From: Dactylorhiza incarnata
Taxonomy: Eukaryota > Streptophyta > Magnoliopsida > Asparagales > Orchidaceae
Direction: 5' to 3'
DNA length: 64,000 bases
Assembly (NCBI GenBank): GCA_033032865.1
Contig: JAWHQI010000508.1
Coordinates: forward strand, 610,001 to 674,000
Part shown: positions 45,433 through 56,693 of the stretch, piece by piece
Layout of the letters: the number at the start of each line of letters is the position of its first letter
Position numbering within the stretch: the stretch's first letter is position 1
The notes under the pieces: generated by a model
What the model saw: the letters and a program-made list of their open reading frames with translations, nothing else
What the model was told of the DNA's origin: nothing
The model's database searches: none
Made by a program: the position numbers and the translations under genes

Positions 45433-45630
45433 GTTTATGTACAGCTTTATTCTGGCCTTCCAGAGTGTAAAATTATTTAGGTTACATATTGGTGGTATTG
45501 TTGATGCATAATCCTTAGAACTCGTTTTCTTTAAAAAATAGTTTTAACAGATTTATAATAAAGAAATGAGAGGAGGAGATCTTTTGATCAAGGTGTTAAC
45601 CTTTTAATGATCAACGTCCCTCTGATACCA
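45433..45630 (-). other. Element E leader and primer-binding site
   Basis: Sequence between the C insertion and the E 5' LTR. CTCTGATACCA at 45620-45630 is the reverse of the iMet primer site TGGTATCAGAG, separated by two bases from the LTR. The rest (45433-45619) is non-coding leader. Confidence 0.85.
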
Positions 45631-45632
45631 AT

Positions 45633-47210
45633 TGAAAGTGCACAGCGTGCCTCTGAGTATTCTCTAGAGGGGGTGAATAGAGTTTAGAATATTTTCTATC
45701 CTAATAGTACACATATAATAAAAATACTAAGGTATTATGCAATCAGCAAAAACCATAGACAGAATAAATTAAATACAGTTTGCTGAAAATAAAACACAGA
45801 AAAACTAGGGTATGGACAGTATAGAAAATCACACGCAAAGACACAGGAATTTTATAGAGGTTCCCCAAAATGTGGGTAGTCCTCTCTTCTACCTCTCTGG
45901 TAGGATTACACAACCTGTGCCCGAGTCTTTTGATAAGGAGACTCTAAGAACCACTGAGACTTTTGATAAGGAGACTCTAAGAACCATTGAGTCTTTTGAT
46001 AAGGAGACTCTTAGAACCACTGAATCCTTTGGAATAGGGATTAATAAAACTCTTTATAATTCAAGGGAAAGAGTAAGAAGAAAGGATGAAGAAGAGGATT
46101 GAATTCTGTGTTTCAGAATTCTTCAGAAGCACTTCTGCTGCTTCTGTCTTTCACAGGATCTGAAATGATGAGCCCTTGCTTATGATAGTGATGATCGCAA
46201 GGGTTATTTGATTTGATCCTTCTATGTGAATATTTCTTCAAGACTGGCTGTTGTAAGATCAAGAATATGAAGCAGTTCTTTCTTTTTACTGTGTTGAGAG
46301 AAGACTTGTTCTTGTCTTATGGTTTGAGGAGGAAGAAGAAGAACACCCTATTCGACAGACAAGAATAATGTAATAGCTCTTCTTCTCTTTTGCATAATTA
46401 TGTTGTATGATTGAGATTTCAAATCCTTTCTTTTTTGGGGCTGTCCTGAAAAGGAATTCTTTTGGGACACCTAATTTTCCTTTCTTCTTTTGTTCCCGAC
46501 CCGTCCATCAATTTTGAATACCTTCCAAGAATGATTTTGTTGTGTCCTTGAAAGCTCCATTCCATTCTTGGCCATAAATGAGCCATTGGAAAACTGTCTT
46601 TACTCTTGTGGTTCTTTTGAAAAGGTCTCAAAAAGGACAGTGGAAAAAGCTTCCTTTTCTGACTGTATTCGACGTTGAGTTTACTTCATCATCCTTCATG
46701 TCGACGCACCTCTGAGTTCTTATAAGAGTAGCTTCAAATTCCTTCTTAGCTCAGATTGAACTCAGATATCGACGTTACGTCGATTCCTTATCGACGTATC
46801 CGTCGAGTTGAAGACTTGGACTTTAAGCTTTAACTTCTGCGTCGAATTATAGTCGAAGTTGCGTTGACTTCTTGGATGGCTTCGACAAGCTCTTCCTTTT
46901 GCGTCGAGTTCCTTTTGACATTGCGTCAACTTGAATTATACTTCGACAGTCTGAATAAGTTACTTGGACTTCTAGTCAGAGTTGCGTCCACATGAAGTCG
47001 AAGTTGCATTGACTTTCATTCGACGCAAGTCTTGAATTAACTTATTTTGTGATTGTCTTGACTTGGCCTTGACACTAAAAGATGCGTGTGACATCCTAAG
47101 ACATCTAATGACCAATTTACCTTTTCTATACAATGAGGGTAATACACCTTAGGAAGTAAAATCACCTATAGATAATTTGTTAAGTTAAATCAAAAGGAGT
47201 TTTTCCAACA
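45633..47210 (-). repeat. 5' LTR of element E
   Basis: 1578 bp, the partner of 28386-29932. Motif cluster at about 46670-47040, a TATA-like TATAAG at about 46719-46727, and a 33-bp tandem array at about 45925-46035. The two LTRs differ at many sites and by an indel (a GCTCAGATTGAACTC stretch near 46748 is absent from the 3' copy). Adjacent CATAC duplication at 47211-47215. Confidence 0.9.
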
Positions 47211-48357
47211 CATACGCCGAGAAGTTAACTTCATTTGCCAAGAAGTAATCGACGCACATCGAAAGCAATGATCCCTCCTTACATTGAGATCTCATAAAAG
47301 GAAAGTATGCACAGAGCACAACTACTCAGCTTATGTTGAACTCTCTTTATTCAACAATTCAATGTAAGCCGGCTAGTATTCGACGCATAAGTAACAGAAT
47401 GAGGAATTCTCTCTAGGCTTTTGTTATTAATTACCGAACAGATTAAGGCTCTGATTTGGATCCAATTAGAGTCGTTACTTCTCCATTTCAAGAAGGTGAT
47501 TAAGGTGATTGATTCAAATGAGAAAAGTCTATATTTTGTAGCAATAATATATATATATGAAGATTTCAAAAGAAAGATTGCGCGCTTTTGGCTCTCGACT
47601 GAATTCACTCTTCTCTCCATAATTCAGAATCCATCCTCCTCCCTCCAGAAGTTCTCTTCAAGAACCCTAGTCGACAAGATATCTTCTCTCTAATCTTAGT
47701 CTCTCCTTCTCTCAAGGGGTTCATCTTCTTATTTCTCAAGATTCCTTATAGATTAGATTCCACTTTTCTCCATTGAATCTCTACATCTGCCTCAAGAGAA
47801 ATTACTGGTGTTGTTCAATCAAAAATCAACACAGTGTTTCATATTCAAATATCCGTTAGAGCATTGTTGAAGAAGGATCAAATTATGGAAAAGCTTCTAC
47901 AATAATCATTCAGAAAATAGTTTGTAGAATCCCTCTTGAAAGGATTTGATTGGTCCTGAGAATCACCTTATCAAAGGATTCAGAAATTGGTTATAAGAGT
48001 CTCCTTAACAAAAGACTTTATTGGTCCTTAGAATCTCCTTATCAAAAATTCAGCTGGTTTTGTGAATCACCGTATCAAAATCTTCATTATATTAGTTCTA
48101 AGAGTCTACTTATCAAAATAGTCAGCACTATTTAGTGGAATATCTACCAAGGGATAGAAAAGAGGACGTACCCAATATTGTAGGTAACTTTAATTAATTT
48201 TTTGTGTCTTCTGGTTGCATATCTTTCTATTTATTTCTTTGCTTCTGCTGTCTAACTTAATTAAATGTGGCATGTACTATGACTAATTGTGGGATTGAAA
48301 TTTTAATCTCTATTCACCCCCTTTATCGTATTTCTTAATAACTTTCTCACACTTTCA
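47211..48357 (+). repeat. 3' LTR of element D, second part
   Basis: Continues the LTR interrupted at 28385; GCCGAGAAGTTAACTTCAT aligns with the D 5' LTR at 21488. It has a CATAAAAGG TATA-like site (47294), a diverged 33-bp array (about 47935-48125) and an end CTATTCACCCCCTTT...CACTTTCA. The next five bases, CATGT, differ at one position from CTTGT left of the element, fitting an aged target duplication. Confidence 0.8.
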
Positions 48358-48575
48358 CATGTCGAAGTAGACTTCCAAATAAGAACGACTGAGCTACGAC
48401 ACCTCCCATTTCTTTGAGAACCGCTACTGATATAAGGTACTTGCTTCACTTGCGACAAATTGGGACATCTAGCACTTACTTGTCGTGGTAAACAACCTAA
48501 GAAGAAGGCCAGTCCAACAGTGGAGATGATCGCTAGACCAGATGATTTGGAGAATGGAAAGGAGGTGGAATAGTT
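48358..48575 (+). pseudogene. Zinc-knuckle relic right of D (LINE ORF1- or Gag-like)
   Basis: A frame with two stops reads HVEVDFQIRT...GTCFTCDKLGHLALTC then RGKQPKKKASPTVE and ends at about 48571. A VEVDF segment followed by a CCHC knuckle and a basic tail is the arrangement of plant LINE ORF1 proteins (DUF4283 plus zinc knuckle). The relic left of D (20749-21072) has its own complete knuckle, so the two do not simply join into one protein. Confidence 0.45.
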
Positions 48576-49199
48576 TGCATCTTGCCTTATTTTATTTTAT
48601 TCTACCCATGTTGTGAACCCATGTACTAGAGTTTTGATGAAACTATAAAATTTGGGGTTTGCAAAATTTTGTATGTTGAATCCTCTGTCAGTAGATTTTG
48701 GAGTAGCTATGAACTTATGGATTGTAGTCCCTAATTGATGTTGTTATGGATATAAATTGCAACTCATAAAATTCTAACTCGCATGTTCCAACTCTTGTTA
48801 ATGAGTTAAATTCTAGCACAAAAAATACATGTTTACTTTAATATGCAATATTATTCTAGTTTGATTGATGACTCTCCTGGTTATTTTCCTATGTATGAAA
48901 TCGTTTGTTCATAATGAACCTTGTCGAATGCAATTATTTCAAAAATTGAAGTTTTAGTAGAGAATGATAAGATCCCCTTCTTGGATGTTTGAATCTCATT
49001 TGATAACTTGGTATGATTTGTTGCGGTGGATATGAAAGAATTAGTTAGAAAACTCATAGCTTGAGTTATTTTAGTGTGACATCCATAATATAATACACAA
49101 AATTAAATTTGATTGCAGAGCTCGATCACAAGCAAAATTGATCAAGCCAACGTTGGTTTAAGGTACAATTTTATTACAATCAATGGTTGCGCGACAATC
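48576..49199. other. AT-rich intergenic, nothing assigned
   Basis: I see no ORF, repeat or element end in this stretch. Confidence 0.4.
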
Positions 49200-50230
49200 A
49201 ACTAATTAACGAAAGTGGTTGAAATTTTATTCGACGCAACCCTCTCCATTTCACAGTTCTATTTAGGAATAACTGCATCCCCCCACGATCTACGTAACTG
49301 CACCGTGTACTGTTTCCTTAAATCTTTTAGACGCTTGATAAAATCAATCGCCGCTCTTTCCTCTCCCTCGCGGCTCTCCCGATCCAGTGCGTTAGGAGTT
49401 AGGGCTCTCCCGTTAGGCACTCATCGAAACCTCCGCTCGCTGCTCTTCTCCACTCCAGCAAGTCAACGCATCCCTCTCCCTGTTCATCGACGGCAACAGA
49501 CGTGTAGGATTCATCTCCTCTTCCTCCAGAAAGTGGTGGCATCGTCTTATCTCTCTCGAGGAGAGTTGTCGACATTTTCCTCTTTCCCAACAACCCTCGA
49601 TATCATTTGGGAGTAGTTCCTGTGATGTGGACTATCATCTGGAGCCTTTCTCCTCCTCTACCAGCAAGGTCACCCCCCCCCCCACCCAGTTCATCTTCAT
49701 CATGTCAATCAATCTCTCCTTGTAGGTAACTGAATCTGTAGCTTGTATTTTCCTAAATTTCAGACATTTGGATCGTGGTGATTCCTATTTTAAAAATTTC
49801 AGGAATCCTAATCGAGACACCTCAGTGGAGACTTGTCATTATTAGATTATTTCCTTTTGGTGTTGCACAGGTATCGTGCTCTCCCTCCTATTTTTCAGCC
49901 AACATTTGTATAGCATCCAACTGAACCCTATGAAAATTTTATTTAGGGCTTGGTTCCGCTTAACCGCATTTTGGATCGACAACTCCCAATTTAGAAGAGG
50001 CCTTTTTCGCATCTTTTAAAATGCAATCCCTCTTTGTTAGTAAAGTGGTAAGCGCTTCCCCTCTTTGTCAGGGATTACTATCCTAGGAATTTCAGAACGT
50101 TTAATTATTTGCTTAGCGTCTTTCCCTTTAGGGTTTGTGGGGCAAATTAGAGGATATTGATGCGTGTTCTCCAGAATAACCTAGACAATCATGTCGCCGC
50201 GTCTTGTGTACGAGCGTTGTAATACCGAGG
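49200..50230 (+). other. Possible 5' end of a host gene
   Basis: Composition shifts to a CT-rich, CpG-containing stretch (49300-49620) like a plant 5' UTR. Intron-like signals follow: TTGTAG-GTAACT near 49724, CACAG-GTATCG near 49870, and a short open stretch from ATG 50191 (MSPRLVYERCNTE) ending in GAG followed by GTATGA at 50230. An open frame at 49215-49616 is Ser/Arg/Leu-rich, like UTR or a targeting peptide. I do not recognise the product, and no later exon could be identified before the H element at 52496. It may be a gene fragment carried by a transposon. Confidence 0.25.
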
Positions 50231-52495
50231 TATGAAATTCTATTCTTTTTAGCTAAACATATCATATAGTTAAATGCACAAATTGTTTCTCGTATAGTAA
50301 GAGAATGGATGTAATATTATGTGATTGCAAACATCTAGACTTTAATGTATAACATGTTAAAATACTAAACTCGTATGAACTTCGTAAAGTTGTACAATAC
50401 ATGTAACCACATATTCCTTTAGATGTGCAAATAAATACTAACCACCAGAATATGTATATGAGATGATTCTTTAGCATGAAAAACATCCTACGACATTTAG
50501 ATGAATAAGTATGAAATCCAACAGTTAACCAAAAATAATTAGGAAGCACGATTGATACTTTCTCTCGTGATAGATAGAGGCACACTATCTTACTCATAGG
50601 GTGTAGTAGACCATATGAACCTCAAGTTTAGGGAGATGGTTCTCCATTTAGAAAATTAGAAGATGCAAGTCTGCGTTTGTGAGACAATAGAACCCATGTG
50701 TTCATTAGTTGGGACTCAGATCATTTGAATGCGCATAAGAAACTACTCAACTTAGAATATTAAGAAGGATAAGCATAAGACACCTGGAGTACAAGTACAT
50801 GCCAAACATTAGAAATCTGCATAATTAACTATTATTAGAAACTTTAATAAACATGCATAAAATGACTAAACTAGAATAGATATTTATGCTCCCAATATTA
50901 TTTTAGAAAAGCAAGCATAGTATAAAAACACATATTTTTCTATAGCATAAAAATATTGTTTCAAAAGCATGTGATCTTATCCATTCAAAATATATTTTAG
51001 TGTCACTAAGAAGAATGGTCTTTCTTACTCTCCAGTTGGGCTGACCCATTTTTGGGCTTATTATTATAGGGGTCACAGGTGGGGTATTTCACCTAGGTTG
51101 AGCGCATTTACAGATGTTCCTCTTATAGTTTGTTTTCTCATTCAGTAGTTTATCCTTTTAGTACCATATTGTTATATTGAACATGTATCTGAATTGTCTA
51201 ATGTTTCTTTGTATCAGACTATGTATAAGATTTTAGTATTTCAAGCATTATAAATCAGTAAATTTTAGTGGCTCTGTGAATTCAAAATTTGAGATACGCA
51301 TGTTATGTACCATTTTTACAACTTCCAATGTAGGTACTCTTTTAGCACTTTTCATTTATGCATGTTATGTACCATTTTTATTATCGCCACTTGGTTTGCT
51401 TCTTAACATCGGGGTCGGTCAGACGCTGATTTGTAGTAAAACTAGGTTGGGGTGTTTCATCTAGTTGGTGAGGTTATAATGAAGATGACCTATTTGGAAG
51501 TTGAATACTTAACATCATAATTGACGTATAAGGGATTGTGTGCTTAAAATGGAACCAACGATGCGAAGTTAGATTGATGATTTATATATCAGAATTTGTG
51601 AGGCTTTTCTCACAAATAATTTGGTTTTGCATGGTTGAATTTAAAATAGTAGAAAAAAATATTTTCTTGGTGGATACACATAGACTTGTTTCCTCAAGTT
51701 ATTATGAATTTCATAATGCATTGGGCTACAGAAATTTAATTCCTAAAATGCAAAATTGTTGATGTTATTATGGTGAGCACGTTGCTAATTGGAAGCCTTA
51801 ATAGAATTAGAACCTTGAGTTTGACGACGATCATCAGTTTGACACATGGATTTAGACTTGTCGTTTAACTTATTTGGAATAGTGGTGAGTGTTTGGGCCA
51901 ATTGTCTAGCCTCTCCTCCCAAAGAATCAGAATGGGAACCATTCTCTCCTTCAGATGGTACTCACAAAATGAGAACATCAAATATTTAAACTCATTTGGA
52001 GCAAAGGTCTCAGACCATGACGAAGTAGCTGGGAGGAATATCTAGCATCTATGTAAAAGAAAATTCACCTATATGAAGGTGTACTCGCAAACACATATGG
52101 AACTCGCCATTTTAGGGTAAGATTCCTCAGAGGATCCATAGATCATTCCAGCATCAACTGGAATGCACTAGAAGATGCTAAAATCCGCTACATTCATCTT
52201 AAAAGCAGGGCAACTCAGAGAAGGATGAGTTGCCCACAGGGCAGATCTCGAGTCTATAAATAAATCAACATTGTATCTTAAAGGGGTATGCAAACCAGTC
52301 CAAGTCTTCTGAAATCGCCCACTCCTTCTTCCAGAGAAGAATCTGCGAGTACCATGAGAACATCATTTAAACAACCTAACATATAAGCAACCCCTAATAA
52401 AAAGATCAAATCTGAATCTCGCATCCAGGTCTCGCAATTGAAGTAAACGAACACCTGAAACCTAAAGATCCTCACCTCGAAAAAAGAGTTGAGCG
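50231..52495. other. Non-coding sequence between possible gene end and element H
   Basis: AT-rich to about 51000, then mixed. There is a short repeated phrase, GCATGTTATGTACCATTTTT at 51299 and 51361. Two small perfect hairpins lie at 52144-52165 and 52208-52235. A minus-strand stretch at 52000-51800 looks Gag-like (ARQLAQTLTTI) but is too weak to assign. Confidence 0.35.
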
Positions 52496-53271
52496 TGTTA
52501 ACCCAAATCCTGCAACCGCGGTCAACGGCCTCTCTACTGGTTTCAAAAATCCTAGGTGGACACCCAGAAGTGCACACGGTCACATCTCGGATGAGCATAT
52601 TTTCTTCACGATAGAAGGCACGGGGGTCCGCTGACTCTTGTTAAGAAGGGCATGTTCTCCTCAGCGAGGGAGTGCACGGTTGCCCATCAGAGCGCCCGCG
52701 CACTCAAGCCAGCAGTGTCATCCTCCCCAAAGGAATCACAGAGGGCACCCTCCAGGGCCCGCATATATCTTTTTTAGCAAGCAAGTGTACGCGGTTACGG
52801 CCTGTCGTGCCCACGCGCCCTCTTCTCTCTTTACCACAATTGACGCTTTGGTTTCCTCAGGCGGCGGAGCATTTAATGCAGCATTAAATTCCCTCCATCG
52901 ACCGAGTAGCCTACCCTCAAGTATAAATAGAGGGACATGGGTACTTGGAGGGGACTCAGAACTTTGGCCAGAGACTACCCATTGTAGGTGCGGTTACAAG
53001 ATCCCGGCATTTGGTTGCCTTCTTCTTCCAGCAGATTCTCTTATAATATCTTGTAATACTCTTTGTGAAATTATATAATCCGCAGCAAGAAAGGCATTCT
53101 CCATTGCGGGTAATTTTGGTGTTCGTCGCTGCTAGCGGCATCCTCTTTTCTGTGTTCTGCTCTCCAATCCTCGGGTTAGTAAGCGGTTGCTTGTAGTTTT
53201 TAATCTCCTTCCTCAAGTCCCCCGGAGTGTTCGCTGAGTGTGGAATTTGGGTGACAAATTTTGCTCCAACA
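52496..53271 (+). repeat. 5' LTR of element H
   Basis: Starts TGTTAACCCAAATCC and ends near GCTCCAACA. TATA box TATAAATAG at about 52922. The right boundary is uncertain: both LTRs are followed by a shared CGACCTTCAGATC (about 53283 and 62668), so the true end may be some 20-30 bp further. No primer site was recognised. Confidence 0.8.
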
Positions 53272-53570
53272 GTTCGAGCACGCGACCTTCAGATCAAGCA
53301 ACCGGTGAAACCACCCATTGTACGGGCGCAGCAGAATTCGTTTGAAGCCTCCAAGAAAGCAGATATAGGCGGGTGATCCCCAGTACAAGCAAACACCCGC
53401 GGACACTCGTGAAGCAATCACAGGTGTGCCTGCGCGGTTAGCCGCCTGGACATAGGGATCCCATCTAGATCTCGCCCAGGAAACTCAGCAGATTAATGTC
53501 CGGGGAGGGGACGGAGATAGGACCATCTCCAGAAATGTAGAGCTAAAGGAGGGAGACAAGACGATCCTTA
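53272..53570 (+). other. Collapsed leader/gag region of H
   Basis: Only about 300 bp lie between LTR and pol, where Tat elements normally carry gag and protease (over 1.5 kb). The last part reads into RT-upstream residues (NIDIFAWSALDM from about 53585). Gag has been deleted. Confidence 0.65.
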
Positions 53571-53581
53571 TTCAGTGTCTT

Positions 53582-54430
53582 TTGGATAACATAGACATCT
53601 TTGCGTGGTCAGCCTTAGACATGTCGGGGATAAGTACTGACATCGCTTGTCATTGCCTCAATATCAGCCCTGATTTTAGACCGGTGAAGTGGAAGAAGCG
53701 AGTGATATCCATAATGCTCGCTGAGCCTATTTGGGAAGAAGTCTCCAAGCTGCTTGAAGCGAAATTCGTCAAGGAAATCCAATATCCAAAATGGTTTCCA
53801 ATGTCGTTATAGTACGCAAGGCCAACAACAAGCGGAGAATGTGTGTAGACTTCACAAGGCTCAATAAAGCATGCCCAAAAGGTTGTTACATTCTGCCACG
53901 GATAGACTCTCTAGTTGACTCCGTCGCAGGCTTTTCAATAATGAGTTTCTTGGACGCTTTCTCAGGATACAATTAGATCTAAATGCATATGCCTGATATC
54001 CCTCACACATCTTTCATCACGAATGGTGGTTGTTACTGCTATCATTTCATGCCTTTTGGGTTGAAGAATGCATGTGCTACTTATCAGAGGATGATGGATC
54101 ACGTGTTCAAGCATCAAAAAGGTCATAATTTGGAAGTTTATGTTAAAGACCTTCTCATCAAAAGTCACGAGTTGGCTGGTCACATTGAAATTGACGGAGA
54201 TGTTCGCTACTCTTTGTAAGTATAATATGAGGTTGAATCTGGCCAAGTGCATATTTGGAGCTAGCAAAGGGAAGTTCATCGGTCGCCTACTCACCCCTCA
54301 AGGTTTAGAGCCCAATCTAGACAAGGTAAAATCCATTCTCAAGATGCAGCCTCCAAAGAGCCCAAAGGAAGTCCAGGAACTATTAGGGAGGATAGCGGGG
54401 CTCAGCCGCTTCATCTCTCGTTCAGGATAA
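53582..54430 (+). pseudogene. pol: Element H reverse transcriptase
   Basis: Tat-type RT landmarks: IFAWSALDMSGI, HCLNISPDFRPVKWKKR (about 53650), the CVDFTRLNKACPKG block (about 53840), SFLDAFSGYN (about 53945), YHFMPFGLKNACATYQRMM (about 54037) and the catalytic box YVKDLLIKS (about 54138). The family norm is YVDD, so the first catalytic Asp is lost. NLAKCIFGASKGKFIG and PPKSPKEVQELLGRIAGLSR follow. Frame changes at about 53800, 53975 and 54200. Confidence 0.88.
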
Positions 54431-54960
54431 AAGTGTACATCTTTCTTCAAGACACTTTGAGGGGTAGCAAAGCTTGAGTTGACTGAAGAGTGCGGTCAAG
54501 AATTTGAGGAGTTGAAGCGTCAGCTGACGACGACTCCTCTTCTTTAGAGCACTCGCCAGTCAAAAGATTTGCTCATGTACATCGGGGTCGACATCGAGGC
54601 CATCAGCTCAATGTTAATCCGAGAGGAAGGCAAAAGATAGTTTCCAATCCATTATGTCAGTCATGTGTTGAAAAGCACTGAGACACACCACCCCATCTTG
54701 TAGAAGCTTGTTTTGGCCTTGGTGGTATCAGCGTGAAGGCTTCACCCATATTTCCAGGCCCATTCCATCATGGTCATTACTGATCATCTGTTAAGATTCA
54801 TCCTTGAGAAGTCTGAAAACTTAGGGCGATTAGCTAGAGAAATGGGTTATAGAGCTCAGTGAATTTGATATATCTTATATCCCAAGGATCGCCATCAAAG
54901 CTCAAGTGTTGGCAAATTTCCTCACCGATTGTGTTGATGATGACACCGTTAAGTAAGAAT
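54431..54960 (+). pseudogene. pol: Element H first RNase H
   Basis: Broken copy of the gypsy RNase H: LIREEGKR-FPIHYVSHVL (about 54616), LVLALVVSA-RLHPYFQAHS (about 54708), VITDHLLRFILEKS (about 54774) and LANFLTDCVDD (about 54910). Stops replace several single residues. Confidence 0.78.
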
Positions 54961-54983
54961 TTGCCTCGCAGTTATGTTGGAGG

Positions 54984-55226
54984 ATGTTTGTAGATGGAGC
55001 TTCTGGGAAAAACTCCATTGGAGTAGGAATCGTACTGGTTATCCCCAGTAATGTCAGAATCAAGCAAGCAGTTAAGCTCCACTTTCCTACTACTAAAAAT
55101 CAAGCAGAGTACGAAGCGTTGATAGTAGGACCAAGTTTGGCTCGGGAAATTGGCATCGATGATTTGGAAGTAAGGACAGATTCTCTGGTAGTAGTATCAC
55201 AGGAAATGGTACTTTCAAGACTATAG
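54984..55226 (+). pseudogene. pol: Element H second (archaeal-type) RNase H
   Basis: FVDGASGKNSIGVGIVLVIP at about 54987 carries the first Asp, NQAEYEALIVGPSLAREIG at about 55098 the Glu, and VRTDSLVVVSQ at about 55173 the next Asp. This second RNase H between the first RNase H and integrase is the diagnostic addition of the Tat lineage. It stops at 55226 where the family would continue; matching residues resume near 55300. Confidence 0.85.
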
Positions 55227-55407
55227 AACCCCTCCTCCAGAGGTACGTGGTTTTGGTTAAGCAGAAAATCGGGCATTTTTCTACCTTTAGTTCTAATATA
55301 TACCAAGGGTAGAGAACACCGAAGCTGATGAGTTGGCAAAGTATGGACTCCCAGTGTGGGGAACTCTCACGGAGTTGTTCCACCCAGTTATAGAGGAAAC
55401 ATAGGTC

Positions 55408-56690
55408 ATGGAGATTGATCGGAGTCCGTCTTGGATAGATCTCTTTGTTCACTACTTCACCACAGGAGAAGTCCATTCTTCAGTAAGCAGCAAGAGAAGG
55501 TTTTGGCTCAAAGCGGCCCACTATTCCTTGATCTCCGGGATTCTCTACCTAAGGACTTTCCTGTCACCCCTAACAAGATGTGTGATAGAAAAAGAGGTTC
55601 ACCAATTTTTGCAAGAGATACATGCGAGAGAGTCCGACAGACCCCCGAGAGCCAGGACTCTTGAGAAAAGGATCCTCCGTGCGTTAAGGCTATTTCTGGC
55701 CAACTCTCAAGACAAATTGCGGAGATTATGCGAAGAAGTGTTTCAAATGCCAGAAGGTCGCCCCCTTTAAACTCAGCCAGTGTAGAAGCTAAGCAGCATC
55801 CCTGTCCCCTGGTCATTCGATATGTGGGGGATGCATTTGGTGGGTCCATTCCCAATGTCCAGCGGACAATGACACTTCATCTTGGTTATGATAGATTATT
55901 TTAGCAAGTGGATAGAGGCGAAGGCATTGGCCAAGACGACAACCCAGGTAGTCAAGACTTTTATATGGGGAGAAATTCTCTACCGGCATGGAATCCACAT
56001 GGCAATTGTCACGGACAATGACCCTCAATTCGCAAGCTCGTAACTCAAAGATTTATGTGAGTAGGTTGGAATAGATTTTCGGTTCTCGTTGGTTCATCAC
56101 CCGCGCACTAACAGGTAGGTAGAAGCAGCCAACAAGCAAATCCTGAACTTACTCAAAAAGAAGGTGGAAAACGTCCGTAGCAATTGGGTAGAGCAGCTCC
56201 CAGCGGTATTGTGGACCCTGAGGAATGCTTCTTCGCTAGCCATCTAGGAAACACCATTCAAGCTAGCGCACGGGTCCAAAGCACTCATCCCTGTGGAGCT
56301 CAATGCCATGAGCCCCAAAGTTCTCCTGTCCAAGCAAGGTGGAGAGCAGTGGATAGAGAGCAACGTCAAGGAAGTGAAATGCATTCTTGAACTCATCGAG
56401 GAGCTCAAAGACTAATCAGTCATCAGGAAAGCGGAGGCCAAGCAAAGAATGACCAAGCACTTCGACAAGCATGTCAGAATCAAGTAGTTTGTCAAGGGCG
56501 TTCTCGTGATGGAAAAGGTGGATGCAGCCGGAAGATCAACTTCAGTCGGGAAGCTCACTCCAACTGGGAGGGCCATTTCATTGTGAAGGAAGTTCTCAAA
56601 AGCGGTGCCTACCAGTTGCCATCCCATGAAGGGGAAGAAGTACCGAACACTCGGAGCAGTGACGACTTGAAAAGATATTACTCTTAGTGA
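55408..56690 (+). pseudogene. pol: Element H integrase
   Basis: The N-terminal part includes LRTFLSPLTRCV (about 55550) followed by an H-rich but broken zinc-finger segment. The core has GMHLVGPFPM (about 55826), MIDYFSKWIEAKAL (first Asp, about 55891), IVTDNDPQFASS (second Asp, about 56004) and a degraded VEAANKQILNLLKKK (Glu in VEAA, about 56120). The C-terminal part runs to about 56690. Several single-codon stops (55768, 55858, 56041). Confidence 0.83.
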
Positions 56691-56693
56691 AGT

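Larger units (their letters stand above)
28386..47210 (-). mobile_element. Element E: copia retrotransposon with third ORF, containing element C
   Basis: Minus-strand element bounded by CATAC duplications (28381-28385 and 47211-47215). The 5' LTR is at the right (45633-47210) and the 3' LTR at the left (28386-29932). Internally, going leftward: primer site, leader, then the nested element C (about 36050-45432), the rest of gag, protease, integrase, RT, RNase H, linker, third ORF and polypurine tract. It is the most complete pol in the A/D/E family, with only scattered stops. Most of the gag N-terminal half is missing at the C junction. Confidence 0.9.

Noticed and set aside
49215..49616. 133-residue ORF as a definite gene
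   Set aside because: Ser/Arg/Leu-rich with no recognised domain; it fits a CT-rich 5' UTR better. Kept only as part of a low-confidence feature.
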